Part shown: piece after piece, positions 17,701-25,858 of the stretch
How the letters are laid out: every line of letters starts with the position of its first letter
Numbering within the stretch: position 1 is the first letter of the stretch
DNA from: UBA1926 sp036732005
Lineage (GTDB): Bacteria; Planctomycetota; Phycisphaerae; Phycisphaerales; UBA1924
NCBI GenBank assembly: GCA_036732005.1
Contig: DAINDF010000001.1
Coordinates: 1-64,000 of the forward strand
Reading direction: 5' to 3'
Length of the DNA: 64,000 nt
Notes under the pieces: model-generated
What the model was told of the DNA's origin: nothing
What the model saw: the letters and a program-made list of their open reading frames with translations, nothing else
Databases searched by the model: none
Made by a program: the position numbers and the translations under genes

Positions 17701-17859
17701 GAGTCGTTCGGGGTGCTCGCCGAGTTCCTCGCTGAGGGCCTTGATGGCGACGGGGCGGTCGAGGCGGGGATCGCGGGCGAGGTAGACCACGCCCATGCCG
17801 CCGCGCCCGAGTTCGCGCTCGACGAGGTAGCCCCCCAGTTTGCTCGGGACATCGTCCAC
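14782..17859 (-). CDS. Ser/Thr protein kinase fused to an AfsR-like ATPase and TPR domain
   Basis: 1025 aa, no membrane segment. Residues 8-282 form a Hanks-type kinase with GRGGMG glycine loop, Lys40, catalytic Asp134 in VVHRDLKPPN, and DFG at 152-154. After a linker comes a predicted NTPase of the COG3903 / NB-ARC-like type, with SFIGRERDL preceding Walker A GPGGCGKS at 360-367 and LLIVLDNCEH as Walker B. The C-terminal ~380 residues are helical repeats of TPR type. This is the plan of STAND-type signalling ATPases coupled to a kinase. The start is GTG at 17859 with no clear ribosome binding site. It is divergent from a second kinase across 127 bases, suggesting joint control. The signal and targets are unknown. 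Confidence 0.92.
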   Translation of the reverse strand: MDDVPSKLGGYLVERELGRGGMGVVYLARDPRLDRPVAIKALSEELGEHPERLARFEREARTLAAINHPNIAVIYGMEEHLGRQLLVMEYVPGHNLGEHIRRAGRLECEEAFAIGVQIASGLEAAHEIGVVHRDLKPPNVRVRPDGAVKVLDFGLAKPEQLVRDAFGDDADTVSMAPTAEGRIMGTAGYMSPEQARGKSVDKRADIWAFGVVMFECLTGQRAFKGETPMDALVAIIEKEPDWSLLPERTPERVRELLARCLEKDTKKRLRDIGDARIDLEAVLHDRAKVDPRRFMSIPGAPPSMLALDAERPASRSSGATAASGTQTRLPRALTSFIGRERDLQAIAGLVAETRLLTLTGPGGCGKSRLAVEYAHRASPNFRDGVWCVDLASISDPALVANEIGTAFGLVDGEGTPMTERLADALASRELLIVLDNCEHLRRGCAGLCALLLRTCPGLRVIATTREGLGVDGEWVYRVGVLGVPQPAGGLVDPAELAEVESVRLFVDRARAVKPEFALDASNAAHIAEICRQLDGVPLAIELAAARAKLLAPEQIAQRLGDRFKLLRSKSGAPRQQTLLAAIEWSYEQLEPDERAAMRRLSVFRDGATISAAEAVLAADCGAEPIEEWDVLDLLGQLVDKSLLTVVEPSGEGPAGETRYRVLESIRQYASERLAEAGEAHAASLAHLAWCAAFARKAEGQLFGRDQKAWFDRLEQEHDNLRAALAFVFETAHADPAVLEQGRLIGAGVWWFWAYMGHLAEGRRLLVRLDRAGAGAEPTAAWARLRAGIAWMAMMSGDLVHAVAFGRAGLEMARLSGDLRTIGNLLDCLGAACLGDLLATRAVDYFEESLQLRRELGDRVLTSMSLCGLAGCYRQLGQTDRALTLYSEARETLSGAGAGLQAAFITRGLARLHLAAGRLDEAMKNLRSAAETQLELNAMTEVPATLEALAGLASARGDHEKAVRLFVAAAAGRQRLSCPARPSEEEDDAPWRRASEETLDAETLDKARREGAGLRLRRAVRYGLEA

Positions 17860-17986
17860 AGGCTGAAACCCCGGGCCCGGAGGCCGGAAGAAGCGGCATT
17901 GTCCACGCGTCGGCGGAACCCCGACCGTATCCTACCAAAGCGCCGGGGCTCAGAGCCGCCCCGGTTGCTTTTGGGAGTTGCCGCCG

Positions 17987-20722
17987 GTGAGCGACGAGAC
18001 CGATCTGACTGCCGATGTGACCCGCCCCGGGGGCGACCCGGGGGTGGAGGCCGGGCCCGGCCCCGGATCGGCGTCGGTGAACCGGACGCGAGGGGCGTCG
18101 GTCCCGGCGTCGCGGTTCAAGCCCGGTGACCTGCTGGGGGGTCGGTATCGGGTGGTTGCGTTCCTGGGCAAGGGTGGAATGGGGGAGGTGTACCGGGCGG
18201 ATGACCTTGAGTTGGCGCAATCGGTGGCGATCAAGCTGCTGCCGGCCCGGGTGGCGGCGGACCCGCTGCTGGCGGAGCGGGTGCGGCAGGAGGTCCGGCT
18301 TGCGCGGCAGGTGAGCCACCGGAATGTGTGCCGGATCCACGACATCTCGCGGCTGTCGGACGCGGAGGGCGGGGATCTGTTCATCTCGATGGAGTTCGTC
18401 GACGGGGAGGACCTGGCGACGCTGCTCCGGCGCATCGGGCGGATTCCGCAGGACAAGGCGGTAGACATCGCCCGGCAGTTGTGCGCGGCGTTGGCGGCGG
18501 CGCACGAGCAAGGGGTGGTGCACCGGGACCTGAAGCCGGCGAATGTGATGCTCGATGGTCGGGGGAATGTCCGGCTGACGGACTTCGGGATCGCGGCGGC
18601 GGTCGAGGATCAGGAGGAGGACGCGAGCGGCACGCCGGCGTACATGGCGCCGGAGCAGTATGAGGGGCGTCCCGCGGGGCCGAGGGCGGACATCTACGCG
18701 CTCGGTCTGGTGATCTATGAACTGCTGACGGGCCGGCCCGGGTGGAAGGCGTCGTCGCTGGCGGAGTTGCGGACGCTGCGGGAGGGGACGGGCGCTCCCC
18801 CACCGCTCACTTCGAGCCACCACGCCGAGATCGACCCGGCGCTGGCGGCGCTGGTGGACCGGTGTCTGGATACGGATCCGGAGGAACGGCCGGCGTCGGC
18901 GCTTGCGGTTGCGGCGGCGCTGCCCGGGGCCGACCCGCTCGCGGCGGCGCTGGCGGCGGGGGAGACGCCGAGCCCGGAGTTGATCGCGGCGTCGGGCGGG
19001 CGCGGGGTTCTCAGGCCGAGGGTGGCGGCGCTGCTGGTTGCGGCGATCCTGGTGCTGGCGGGCGTTTCGGATTTTCTGACGAGGGGGCAGACGCTGCTGT
19101 CGGTGGTGGACCCGCCGCCGCCCGAGCCGATTCTGCGTGAGGCGGCGGTTGAGATGCTTGAGCGGCTCGGGCAGGGCGTGCCGACGGAGGCGGCGACCGA
19201 GACGGGATGGACGGTGATCGACGCGTCGGGACGCCGTCTCTCCGGGGCGATTGCGGGTGGGGAGGACATCGGATGGTCGGCGCTCAACGGGGCGTTCCTG
19301 CGGCCGATCCGATTCTGGCTGCGGATCGAGCCCGGGGGGTTCACGGCGGTGCATCCCGCGCGGCAGGTGACGCCGGAGCATCCCCCGCTGGTCGATGAGG
19401 GCGCGGCGCTGATCCAACTCGACGATCAGCGGCGGCTGAGGATGCTCCGGGTTCGGCCGCCGAGGCGGGTCGGGGCGTCGTCGGAGGTCGAGCCGGACTG
19501 GGCGGGGGTCTTCTCGCTCGCGGGTCTGGAGTATGGGGCGTTCACCCCGATCGAGGCGGCGCGGAACGACGGGATGGACGCGACGGTCCGACGCGCGTGG
19601 CGCGGCGAGATCGCGGATATTCCGGGCCTCGACCCGGTGGCGATCGAGGTGTATGCGGGGGCGAGCGACGGGCGGTTGTGCGAGTTCACGATCACGATGG
19701 CGACCCCGGATGACGCCTCGGGGGGCGAGGGCGGCAAGGCGGGGGCGCCTCCGGTGAATCAGGGCCCCTCCGGGGCGGCCCACTCCATCCAGCAGGCGGC
19801 GTTCTACATCATCATGGGGTCAATCACGCTGGTCGCGGGGCTCTTGGCGTACCGGAATATCCGCCTGCGGCGTTCGGACACGCGGCGGGCGATCCGGTTC
19901 GGTGTCGCGTTCTTCCTGCTGACCAGCGTGGCGTCGCTGCTGCGGGCTGATTCCTCGATTGCATCGGTGGAGGCGTTGCTGGGCCCGTATCCGGTGTATG
20001 GGCTCGGGATCGGGCTCGCGGTGGTGGCGTCGCTGTGCTACATCGCGGCCGAGCCGTTGGCGCGCACGCGGCTCCCGCGGGCGTTGGTGTCGTGGACGCG
20101 GCTGACCTCCGCCCGATTTCGGGATCCGATGGTCGGACGGGACCTGCTGATCGGGATGACGGCGGGAACGGCGATCGTCGCGGTGGCGGCGGGGGCACGG
20201 GCGGCGGCGGGCCTGCTCGGGCCCGATCCGATTTTGCCTTCCTCTTCGTGGCTGGCGGCGACGCTGGACGGCCCGAGGCAGATGCTGGTGTTGTGCCTGG
20301 ACGGGTTGGCCAGCGCGTTGCTCAACGCGACTGCGGTCGCGATCCTCGTTCTGTTCGCGATGGTGGTGCTGCAACTGGTCCGGATCAGGGCGAAGTGGCC
20401 CGCGCTCGGGCTGGTGGTGCTGCTGATCCTGGCGCAGTCGCTGGCGATTCCCAACATGGGCGTGACCGATCGGGCGGGGATCGCGATCGCGAACCTCCTG
20501 CTGCTCGTGGTGCTGGACCGCGGGGGGCTGCGCGCGGCCGCGGCGGCGCGGGCGACGTGTTCGATGCTGTGCCGGGTGGGGGAGGCGGCCCCGTACGACG
20601 GGGGGGGGGCGGGGGCCCCGGCCGTTCCCGCGGCGTTCCTGCTGGCGGGGATCGTGTTCGCGTACCGCACGGCCACGGCGGGGCGTTCGCTGTTCGGGGG
20701 CGAGGCGCCGCCGACGCGGTGA
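17987..20722 (+). CDS. Membrane-anchored Ser/Thr protein kinase
   Basis: 911 aa. GTG at 17987 is preferred over TTG at 17978 because a GGGAG site lies nine bases before it. The kinase domain is at about 54-320: GKGGMG loop, Lys83, catalytic Asp181 in VVHRDLKPANV, DFG at 199-201, and an APE-like MAPEQY. A hydrophobic helix at about 345-362 is followed by a ~230-residue extracytoplasmic region and then a set of membrane helices from about 605 to the end, seven or so segments in all. The kinase would face the cytoplasm with a sensor outside and a multi-pass C-terminus, an unusual arrangement. It is divergent from the kinase-ATPase gene at 17859. Confidence 0.9.
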   Translation: MSDETDLTADVTRPGGDPGVEAGPGPGSASVNRTRGASVPASRFKPGDLLGGRYRVVAFLGKGGMGEVYRADDLELAQSVAIKLLPARVAADPLLAERVRQEVRLARQVSHRNVCRIHDISRLSDAEGGDLFISMEFVDGEDLATLLRRIGRIPQDKAVDIARQLCAALAAAHEQGVVHRDLKPANVMLDGRGNVRLTDFGIAAAVEDQEEDASGTPAYMAPEQYEGRPAGPRADIYALGLVIYELLTGRPGWKASSLAELRTLREGTGAPPPLTSSHHAEIDPALAALVDRCLDTDPEERPASALAVAAALPGADPLAAALAAGETPSPELIAASGGRGVLRPRVAALLVAAILVLAGVSDFLTRGQTLLSVVDPPPPEPILREAAVEMLERLGQGVPTEAATETGWTVIDASGRRLSGAIAGGEDIGWSALNGAFLRPIRFWLRIEPGGFTAVHPARQVTPEHPPLVDEGAALIQLDDQRRLRMLRVRPPRRVGASSEVEPDWAGVFSLAGLEYGAFTPIEAARNDGMDATVRRAWRGEIADIPGLDPVAIEVYAGASDGRLCEFTITMATPDDASGGEGGKAGAPPVNQGPSGAAHSIQQAAFYIIMGSITLVAGLLAYRNIRLRRSDTRRAIRFGVAFFLLTSVASLLRADSSIASVEALLGPYPVYGLGIGLAVVASLCYIAAEPLARTRLPRALVSWTRLTSARFRDPMVGRDLLIGMTAGTAIVAVAAGARAAAGLLGPDPILPSSSWLAATLDGPRQMLVLCLDGLASALLNATAVAILVLFAMVVLQLVRIRAKWPALGLVVLLILAQSLAIPNMGVTDRAGIAIANLLLLVVLDRGGLRAAAAARATCSMLCRVGEAAPYDGGGAGAPAVPAAFLLAGIVFAYRTATAGRSLFGGEAPPTR

Positions 20723-20753
20723 GCCCGCACCCGAGGGACCGGTCCGGCGGTGG

Positions 20754-21533
20754 TCAGAGGGCGCGTCGTTCCTCGAAGAGCGCGCGGGCGAAGTCGTAGA
20801 GGCGGGCGTCGAGGGCGTTGTGGGCCCGGATGAGATCGCGGTCGGCGGGGGTGACATCCTCCGGGCGGCTGCGTCGCGGGGCGGCGTTCAGGTCGGCCTT
20901 GTCGGTGGTTGGCCAACGGAGCAGCCTGGCGAACCACTCCACGGAGTCATCGAACCGTTCCTGGAGGCCGAAGGCGCGGCAGCCCGAGGCGAGGTTGCGT
21001 TTGGCCTGTTCGAGGTCGGCGTCGCTGATTGTGCCGAAGGGCTTGTCGCGCGCGCCGGGGCCGGCGAGGAAGCGGACCTGGTGATTGTCGAACGCGGGGA
21101 GGCGGAGCGAGGCGTAGACCTCGGCGAGCGTGGTGCCGGCGGCGACGAACTCGGCGTGGCGGGGGTGCTCGGGGTCGCGGTGGATGTAGTGGAAAAGGGA
21201 GACGACGCGAGAGACCGGCTCCCGGAGGACGGTGATGACGGCGGGCGTGAGGCCGCAGCCCTTGAAGGCGTCCTGCAGGCCGAAGGGCTCGTGACCGGCG
21301 AGGACGGCGAGGCGGCGACGCTGGGCGGGAGGTAGGGCGCGGAACCGGTCGAGTTCCCCGAGACGGGGCGTGAAGAAGAGCATGGGCCGGCCCGCGTAGG
21401 CGCGGGCGAGGATGTTTTTGAGGCTGGTTCCGGCGGCCTTGGGGATGTGGACATAGACGACCGGCGCGACGGGGCCCTCGGTGGGTTGTTGGTTCGGGGG
21501 AGCGGCGCTTGTCGGTCTCCTATGCTGGGCCAT
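20754..21533 (-). CDS. Sulfotransferase family protein
   Basis: 259 aa, PAPS-dependent sulfotransferase of the heparan-sulfate 2-O / family-2 type. The 5'-phosphosulfate loop HIPKAAGTS is at residues 29-37 with Lys32, and the 3'-phosphate motif REPVSRVVSLFHY follows at about 110. The N-terminal 20 residues are polar and not a signal peptide, so it acts in the cytoplasm, perhaps on a cell-surface polysaccharide precursor. The start has a GAGG site upstream. manC, three genes to the right, may supply sugar nucleotides for such a glycan, but there is no direct link. Confidence 0.85.
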   Translation of the reverse strand: MAQHRRPTSAAPPNQQPTEGPVAPVVYVHIPKAAGTSLKNILARAYAGRPMLFFTPRLGELDRFRALPPAQRRRLAVLAGHEPFGLQDAFKGCGLTPAVITVLREPVSRVVSLFHYIHRDPEHPRHAEFVAAGTTLAEVYASLRLPAFDNHQVRFLAGPGARDKPFGTISDADLEQAKRNLASGCRAFGLQERFDDSVEWFARLLRWPTTDKADLNAAPRRSRPEDVTPADRDLIRAHNALDARLYDFARALFEERRAL

Positions 21534-21619
21534 TCGTTGATCCTCGCCGCGATCGGGAGCCGGGCCCCTAGCCTACTCCGTCCGGGCGGTGGCGAGACGA
21601 CGCGACCGGGGGACTCGAC

Positions 21620-22336
21620 ATGCCGCGGCCCGATCTTGTGCATTACCTGCCGATCCTCACAACGCTCATCTCCGTGGCGTTCGTCGCGGCGCTGGTGCGG
21701 CGGGCGGTCCCGCGGGGGTGGCCTCCGCACCTGCTCTGGTGGGGGATCGGGGTGAGCGCGTACGGGCTCGGGACGGCGATCGAGTCGACGATCACGCTGT
21801 TCGGGAACAGGGCGGAACTGACGCGGTGGTGGTACTGGGCCGGGGCGATCCTCGGGGGGTATCCGCTCGCGACGGGGACGGTGTACCTGCTCGTGAAGCG
21901 TCGCCTGGCGAACTGGCTGACCGCGTTGAGTCTGAGCCTGGTGGTGTTCGCGTCGGTCGCGGTGTTTCTGACACCGCTGGACGCGGCGGCGGTTGAGCCG
22001 CACCGTCCGAGCGGGGCGGTGCTGGAGTGGTCTTGGATCCGGCTGCTGACGCCGTTCATCAACGGGTACGCGGCTCTCTTTCTGGTGGGCGGGGCGCTGT
22101 ATTCGTCGCTGTACTTCATTCGTTCGAGGTCGAACCCGAACCGGGCGGCGGGCACCGCGCTGATCGCGCTGGGCGGGCTCCTGCCGGGCGTCGGCGGGGG
22201 GATGGCCAAGGCGGGGATCGTCGAGGCGCTCTACATCGGCGAGTTCGTGGGGATCATCCTGATCTGGATCGGCAACGAGTTCTGCATCCGCAAGCCCGCG
22301 GCGAGGGCGGAGGCGGGCGCGGACTCGGCGGGGTAA
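21620..22336 (+). CDS. Seven-helix membrane protein of unknown function
   Basis: 238 aa with about seven hydrophobic segments evenly spaced, so an integral inner-membrane protein. Charged residues such as Glu in the GTAIESTITLFG segment lie within helix borders. The pattern resembles the N-terminal membrane sensor halves of some signalling proteins, but no output domain follows. No family is recognised. It is divergent from the sulfotransferase gene; a TAGCCT -10-like element lies 44 bases upstream of the ATG. Confidence 0.75.
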   Translation: MPRPDLVHYLPILTTLISVAFVAALVRRAVPRGWPPHLLWWGIGVSAYGLGTAIESTITLFGNRAELTRWWYWAGAILGGYPLATGTVYLLVKRRLANWLTALSLSLVVFASVAVFLTPLDAAAVEPHRPSGAVLEWSWIRLLTPFINGYAALFLVGGALYSSLYFIRSRSNPNRAAGTALIALGGLLPGVGGGMAKAGIVEALYIGEFVGIILIWIGNEFCIRKPAARAEAGADSAG

Positions 22337-22415
22337 CCGCGGATCCCGCCGCGGGTCCGGAGCGGATCCGCCGCTGATCCGGAGCGGTGCCGCGGCCGGG
22401 GCCCGGGTGTGGAAT

Positions 22416-22913
22416 CTAGTGCCCCCCGGTGCTTCCGAAGCCGCCCTCGCCCCGGGATGTCGGGTCGAGTTCGTCCGCGACGACGATCGCGGCGTGGGCG
22501 ACCGGGGCGATGACGAGCTGGGCGACGCGCATGCCGTGTCGGATCTCGAAGGGCTCTTGCCCGAGGTTGATCAGGGCGACGAAGAGCTCTCCCCGGTAGT
22601 CGGCGTCGATGGTGCCCGGGGCGTTGGGGACGGTGACGCCGTGCTTGGTGGAGAGGCCGGATCGCGGCCTGACCTGCCCCTCGTAGCCCGGGGGGATGGC
22701 GAGGGCGATGCCGGTCGGGATCTTGGCGATCCTCCCGGGGAGGAGGAGGATGGCGGGCGCGTCGATGTCCGCCCTGGGCAGGCAGGCGGCGATATCGAGC
22801 CCGGCGGCGAGGTCGCTGTGGTACGCGGGGACCTGGGACCTCGGGTCGAGTTGTCGGACGCGGAGCGTCACGCTGGCGCCCGGGTGCCGGGTCGTGGGAT
22901 CTGGGTGGTGCAC
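22416..22913 (-). CDS. dut: dUTP diphosphatase (dUTPase)
   Basis: 165 aa trimeric enzyme that hydrolyses dUTP to dUMP, limiting uracil incorporation into DNA and supplying dTMP synthesis. The family motifs are in order: AGLDIAA (motif 1), PRSGLSTKHG (motif 2), GTIDADYRGEL (motif 3 with the catalytic Asp), RVAQLVI (motif 4), and the P-loop-like RGEGGFGSTG (motif 5) at the C-terminus. The start is GTG with an AAGGGGGA site. A 107-aa unknown gene follows the divergent side at 22947. Confidence 0.95.
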   Translation of the reverse strand: MHHPDPTTRHPGASVTLRVRQLDPRSQVPAYHSDLAAGLDIAACLPRADIDAPAILLLPGRIAKIPTGIALAIPPGYEGQVRPRSGLSTKHGVTVPNAPGTIDADYRGELFVALINLGQEPFEIRHGMRVAQLVIAPVAHAAIVVADELDPTSRGEGGFGSTGGH

Positions 22914-22946
22914 ACGAATCCCCCTTGGGTGAGGGGGAAGCGTATC

Positions 22947-23270
22947 TCAGACGCCGGGGACCGGGGAGGCGGGGGTTGTTCCGCCGCCCTCTTGTTCGAT
23001 CTCGGCGAGCAGTTCAAGGTCGGCCGGGGTGAGGTCATGGCGGAGGTCGTCCAGGACGCGGTTGAAGGAGTCGATCAGGCGTCGGGTGCTCTCGATGGCT
23101 TTGTCCATCGAGCTCCGGCCGGTGACATCGCGGAGGAAGTCCGGTGGGCGGGAGGCGCCGTTCGTGCGGTCTGCGTGGGCCTTGGCGTCCAGGAGGGCGC
23201 GGAGCAGGGCTCGTGCCTCGTCGCGTCGGGCCCGCGTCTCTTTGAAAACCTGGTTTGCCGTGGTCTTCAT
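22947..23270 (-). CDS. Small unrecognised helical protein
   Basis: 107 aa, charged and mainly helical, no signal peptide or membrane segment. The start at 23270 is supported by GGAGGCAAGGA just upstream. No motif is recognised. It is upstream of dut on the same strand with a 33-base gap, so the two may be co-transcribed. The extension of the frame above 23270 is not family-like and was left out. Confidence 0.65.
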   Translation of the reverse strand: MKTTANQVFKETRARRDEARALLRALLDAKAHADRTNGASRPPDFLRDVTGRSSMDKAIESTRRLIDSFNRVLDDLRHDLTPADLELLAEIEQEGGGTTPASPVPGV

Positions 23271-23504
23271 CGTCCTTGCCTCCGCGGTCCCAGATCGGGC
23301 CACGGGCCACCGCATTCAAGTCTGCACACGCCGTGAGATTCAAGGCGGCCGGCGCCGGCCCTTCCAGCAGGCGCAACCGGTTCGGTGCTCGTCCAGAAAC
23401 CAGCCCGGTTGCATGGTGTGGCCCCGATATCGCACCCCGACAGCGGGCGACCATCGGGAAGGCCCGCGCGGCCCGGAGCCCGCGACCGGGGCCGGTCGCA
23501 GTGC

Positions 23505-23510
23505 TTCAAT
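23505..23510 (+). promoter_or_regulatory. -10-like hexamer of ruvA
   Basis: TTCAAT ends six bases before the ruvA ATG, the same spacing as the leaderless-type starts of manC and purL. It is a weaker match than the others. Confidence 0.3.
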
Positions 23511-23516
23511 AGTCCG

Positions 23517-24161
23517 ATGATCCAGTCTCTCACAGGTCGGCTGATCGAAGTCCGGGCGCAGTCGATCGTCCTCAATCCGGGGGTGTCGGGGGAGTCGGGG
23601 TTCGAGTTCGAGATCTTTGTTCCGGCGTACTGGGTCGCCGCGGCGGGGTCGCTGGTCGGGCGCACGGTCCGGGTGTACACGCGGGTGCATCTGGAGTCGG
23701 TGAACCAGGGTGCGTCGTTCACGCCGCGGCTGATCGGCTTTCCGACTCCCGAGGACCGGGCGTTCTTCGAGGCGTTCACGAGCGTGAAGGGGCTGGGGAC
23801 GCGCAAGGCGCTCAAGGCGCTCGCGTACGAGCCCGGGGTGATCGCGGGAGCGATCGCGGCCCGTGACGCGCGGACGCTGCAGAAGCTGCCCGAGATCGGC
23901 AAGCGTCTGGCCGAGACGATCATCGCGGAGCTGCACGGCAAGCTCGAGGGTTCGCTCACGGCGGACCTCCCGCCGGGCGAACTCCCGCCCCTGCCACCCG
24001 GTGATCGGCCCAGCGAGGAGGCGGTCGCGGCGTTGGTCGCGCTCGGGCAAACACGGGCGGAAGCCGAGCAGGCGGTCGGGCGGGCGCTGCGGTCGCTGGG
24101 CACGCCGGAATCTCCGCCCACCACGGCTGAGATCGTGGAGCGGGCGTTCGCGGCGGGGTGA
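23517..24161 (+). CDS. ruvA: Holliday junction DNA helicase subunit RuvA
   Basis: 214 aa, typical RuvA length. It binds four-way junctions as a tetramer and loads the RuvB motor. The OB-fold starts MIQSLTGRLIE; two helix-hairpin-helix motifs are visible (SVKGLGTRKALKAL and LPEIGKRLAETIIAELHGKL); the C-terminal domain III that contacts RuvB is SEEAVAALVALGQTRAEAEQAV. The start is the ATG at 23517; a longer frame upstream has no family similarity. RuvB is not adjacent, while ruvC and ruvX occur elsewhere in this window. Confidence 0.95.
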   Translation: MIQSLTGRLIEVRAQSIVLNPGVSGESGFEFEIFVPAYWVAAAGSLVGRTVRVYTRVHLESVNQGASFTPRLIGFPTPEDRAFFEAFTSVKGLGTRKALKALAYEPGVIAGAIAARDARTLQKLPEIGKRLAETIIAELHGKLEGSLTADLPPGELPPLPPGDRPSEEAVAALVALGQTRAEAEQAVGRALRSLGTPESPPTTAEIVERAFAAG

Positions 24162-24184
24162 GTCCGCCGCGGCGGCGCCTGGGT

Positions 24185-24190
24185 TACACT
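24185..24190 (+). promoter_or_regulatory. -10 hexamer of manC (leaderless type)
   Basis: TACACT ends six bases before the ATG at 24197 and no Shine-Dalgarno site lies between; transcription would start at about the A of the start codon. Confidence 0.45.
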
Positions 24191-24196
24191 GGGGCG

Positions 24197-25300
24197 ATGC
24201 GTTACGCGATGATCATGGCGGGGGGCTCGGGGACTCGGCTTTGGCCGATGAGCCGGGAGGGGGAGCCGAAGCAACTCATCCGCTTCATCCGTCGTCCCGG
24301 GTCTTCGGGGCTTGTGAGCCTGCTGGAGGTCGCGGCGGAGCGGCTCGAGGGCCTCGTGCCGGTCGAGCGGCGGTTCATCTGCACGGGTGAGTCGCACCGC
24401 GAGATCATCAAGGCACGCCTGCCGGGGTTCACCGATGAGCGGATCCTCGGGGAACCGATGCCGCGCGACACGGTGAACGCGGTCGGTTTCGCGGCGTCGG
24501 TGTTCGGCCGGAGTGACCCGGACGCGGTGTTCGCGGTGCTGACGGCGGACCACCTGATTCGGCCTCAGGAGGCGTTCGCGCGGGCGATGGAGGTCGGGTT
24601 CTCAATCGTAGAGCGGGACCCGAGCCGGCTGGTCTCGTTTGGCATCAGGCCGACCTACCCGGCGACGGGGTTCGGGTACATCGAGGACGCGGGGGAGCTA
24701 GCGGGCACGGAGGGCCTTGGTTTCACCGTGGCGAGGTTCGTCGAGAAACCCCCGCTGGATCAGGCGCGGGAATATGTCGCGTCGGGGCGGTTCTGCTGGA
24801 ACGCGGGGATGTTCGTGTTCCACGCGCGGACTTTCATGGAGTTGCTCGCGCGGCACAAGCCGGAGAGCCACGCGGGGCTGGTGCAGATCGGCGAGGCGTG
24901 GGGCACGGCGCGGCAGCGTGAGGTGATCGACCGGGTGTATCCGACGCTGCCGAAGATCAGCGTGGACTACGCGGTGATGGAGCCCGCGGCGGGGGATCCC
25001 GCGGTTTCGCTGGCCGGGGTGCGGATGGATGTCGACTGGCTGGATGTGGGGTCGTGGCCCTCGTACGGGGAGACGATCGACCCGGACGGGGCGGGCAACC
25101 GTGTCGCCGGGGGCGGGGTGGCGTTGCACGATTCGCGGCACAATCTGGTCGTGTCCTCCGACGACCGGCACACGGTGGCGCTCTTGGGTTGCGACGACCT
25201 GATCGTGATCCACACCCCGGAGGCGACGCTGGTGATGCCGCGGCACCGGGCGCAGGACCTGAAGAAGTTGCACGCGGAACTGCCCGAGGCGCTCCGCTAG
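24197..25300 (+). CDS. manC: Mannose-1-phosphate guanylyltransferase
   Basis: 367 aa, makes GDP-mannose from mannose-1-phosphate and GTP for surface polysaccharides. The nucleotidyltransferase signature MAGGSGTRLWPMSR begins at residue 7; VLTADHLI holds the metal-binding Asp; FVEKPPLDQA and WNAGMFVF are further family motifs. There is no C-terminal phosphomannose isomerase domain, so this is the short ManC form. The ATG at 24197 has a TACACT hexamer six bases upstream and no ribosome binding site. ruvX follows after 11 bases on the same strand. Confidence 0.93.
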   Translation: MRYAMIMAGGSGTRLWPMSREGEPKQLIRFIRRPGSSGLVSLLEVAAERLEGLVPVERRFICTGESHREIIKARLPGFTDERILGEPMPRDTVNAVGFAASVFGRSDPDAVFAVLTADHLIRPQEAFARAMEVGFSIVERDPSRLVSFGIRPTYPATGFGYIEDAGELAGTEGLGFTVARFVEKPPLDQAREYVASGRFCWNAGMFVFHARTFMELLARHKPESHAGLVQIGEAWGTARQREVIDRVYPTLPKISVDYAVMEPAAGDPAVSLAGVRMDVDWLDVGSWPSYGETIDPDGAGNRVAGGGVALHDSRHNLVVSSDDRHTVALLGCDDLIVIHTPEATLVMPRHRAQDLKKLHAELPEALR

Positions 25301-25311
25301 TCACCCCGACC

Positions 25312-25755
25312 ATGACCCGCTGCATCGCGATCGATCTGGGGGACAAGCGGACCGGCCTTGCGCTGGGGGACACGGTCACGCGGATCGCGTCGCCCGCGGG
25401 GGTGGTCGAGACGCCGCTCGATCGGGACGGGGGGGCGGCTCTACTGGAGGACCTGGCGGGGGCGATCGGCGAACTCGTCGGCGATGGGCCCGCGGACCTT
25501 GTGGTGGGGATTCCGCTGAACATGGACGGCACGGAAGGGCCTCGGGCGAAACTGAGCCGTGCGTTTGCGGCCCGCCTCGCGGCGCGCACGGGGCGGATGG
25601 TGCATCTTCAGGACGAACGGCGGACGACCGACATCGCCCACGAGCGGATGGCCCGAACGGGGTTGACGCACAAACAGAAAAAAGCGAGGCGTGACGCGAT
25701 CGCGGCGGCGGCGATTCTCCAGGCGTTCCTGGAGGGAGGGGCGGGCGTCCCGTGA
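25312..25755 (+). CDS. ruvX: Putative pre-16S rRNA nuclease / Holliday junction resolvase YqgF
   Basis: 147 aa RNase-H-fold nuclease. The N-terminal AIDLGDKRTGLALGD holds the first catalytic Asp, VGIPLNMDGTEG is the family's central motif, and DERRTTDIA carries the conserved Glu/Arg group; KARRDAIAAAAIL gives the last Asp. In E. coli YqgF trims the 5' end of 16S rRNA. The gene lies 11 bases after manC, so translation is probably coupled within one transcript. Confidence 0.93.
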   Translation: MTRCIAIDLGDKRTGLALGDTVTRIASPAGVVETPLDRDGGAALLEDLAGAIGELVGDGPADLVVGIPLNMDGTEGPRAKLSRAFAARLAARTGRMVHLQDERRTTDIAHERMARTGLTHKQKKARRDAIAAAAILQAFLEGGAGVP

Positions 25756-25858
25756 GGCCCGCAACATGGAACAATCAGGGCGGAAGAACCGATAGACACC
25801 GGCGATAGGCCTTGGCAAAGGACGCCGGGCCCGAACCTCCCGGCGGAAAGGACCCCGT

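Noticed and set aside
15299..19783. Very long minus-strand open frame (about 1490 codons) across both kinase genes
   Set aside because: It is an Arg/Pro-rich shadow frame of the high-GC kinase genes, with no domain, and crosses a divergent promoter.
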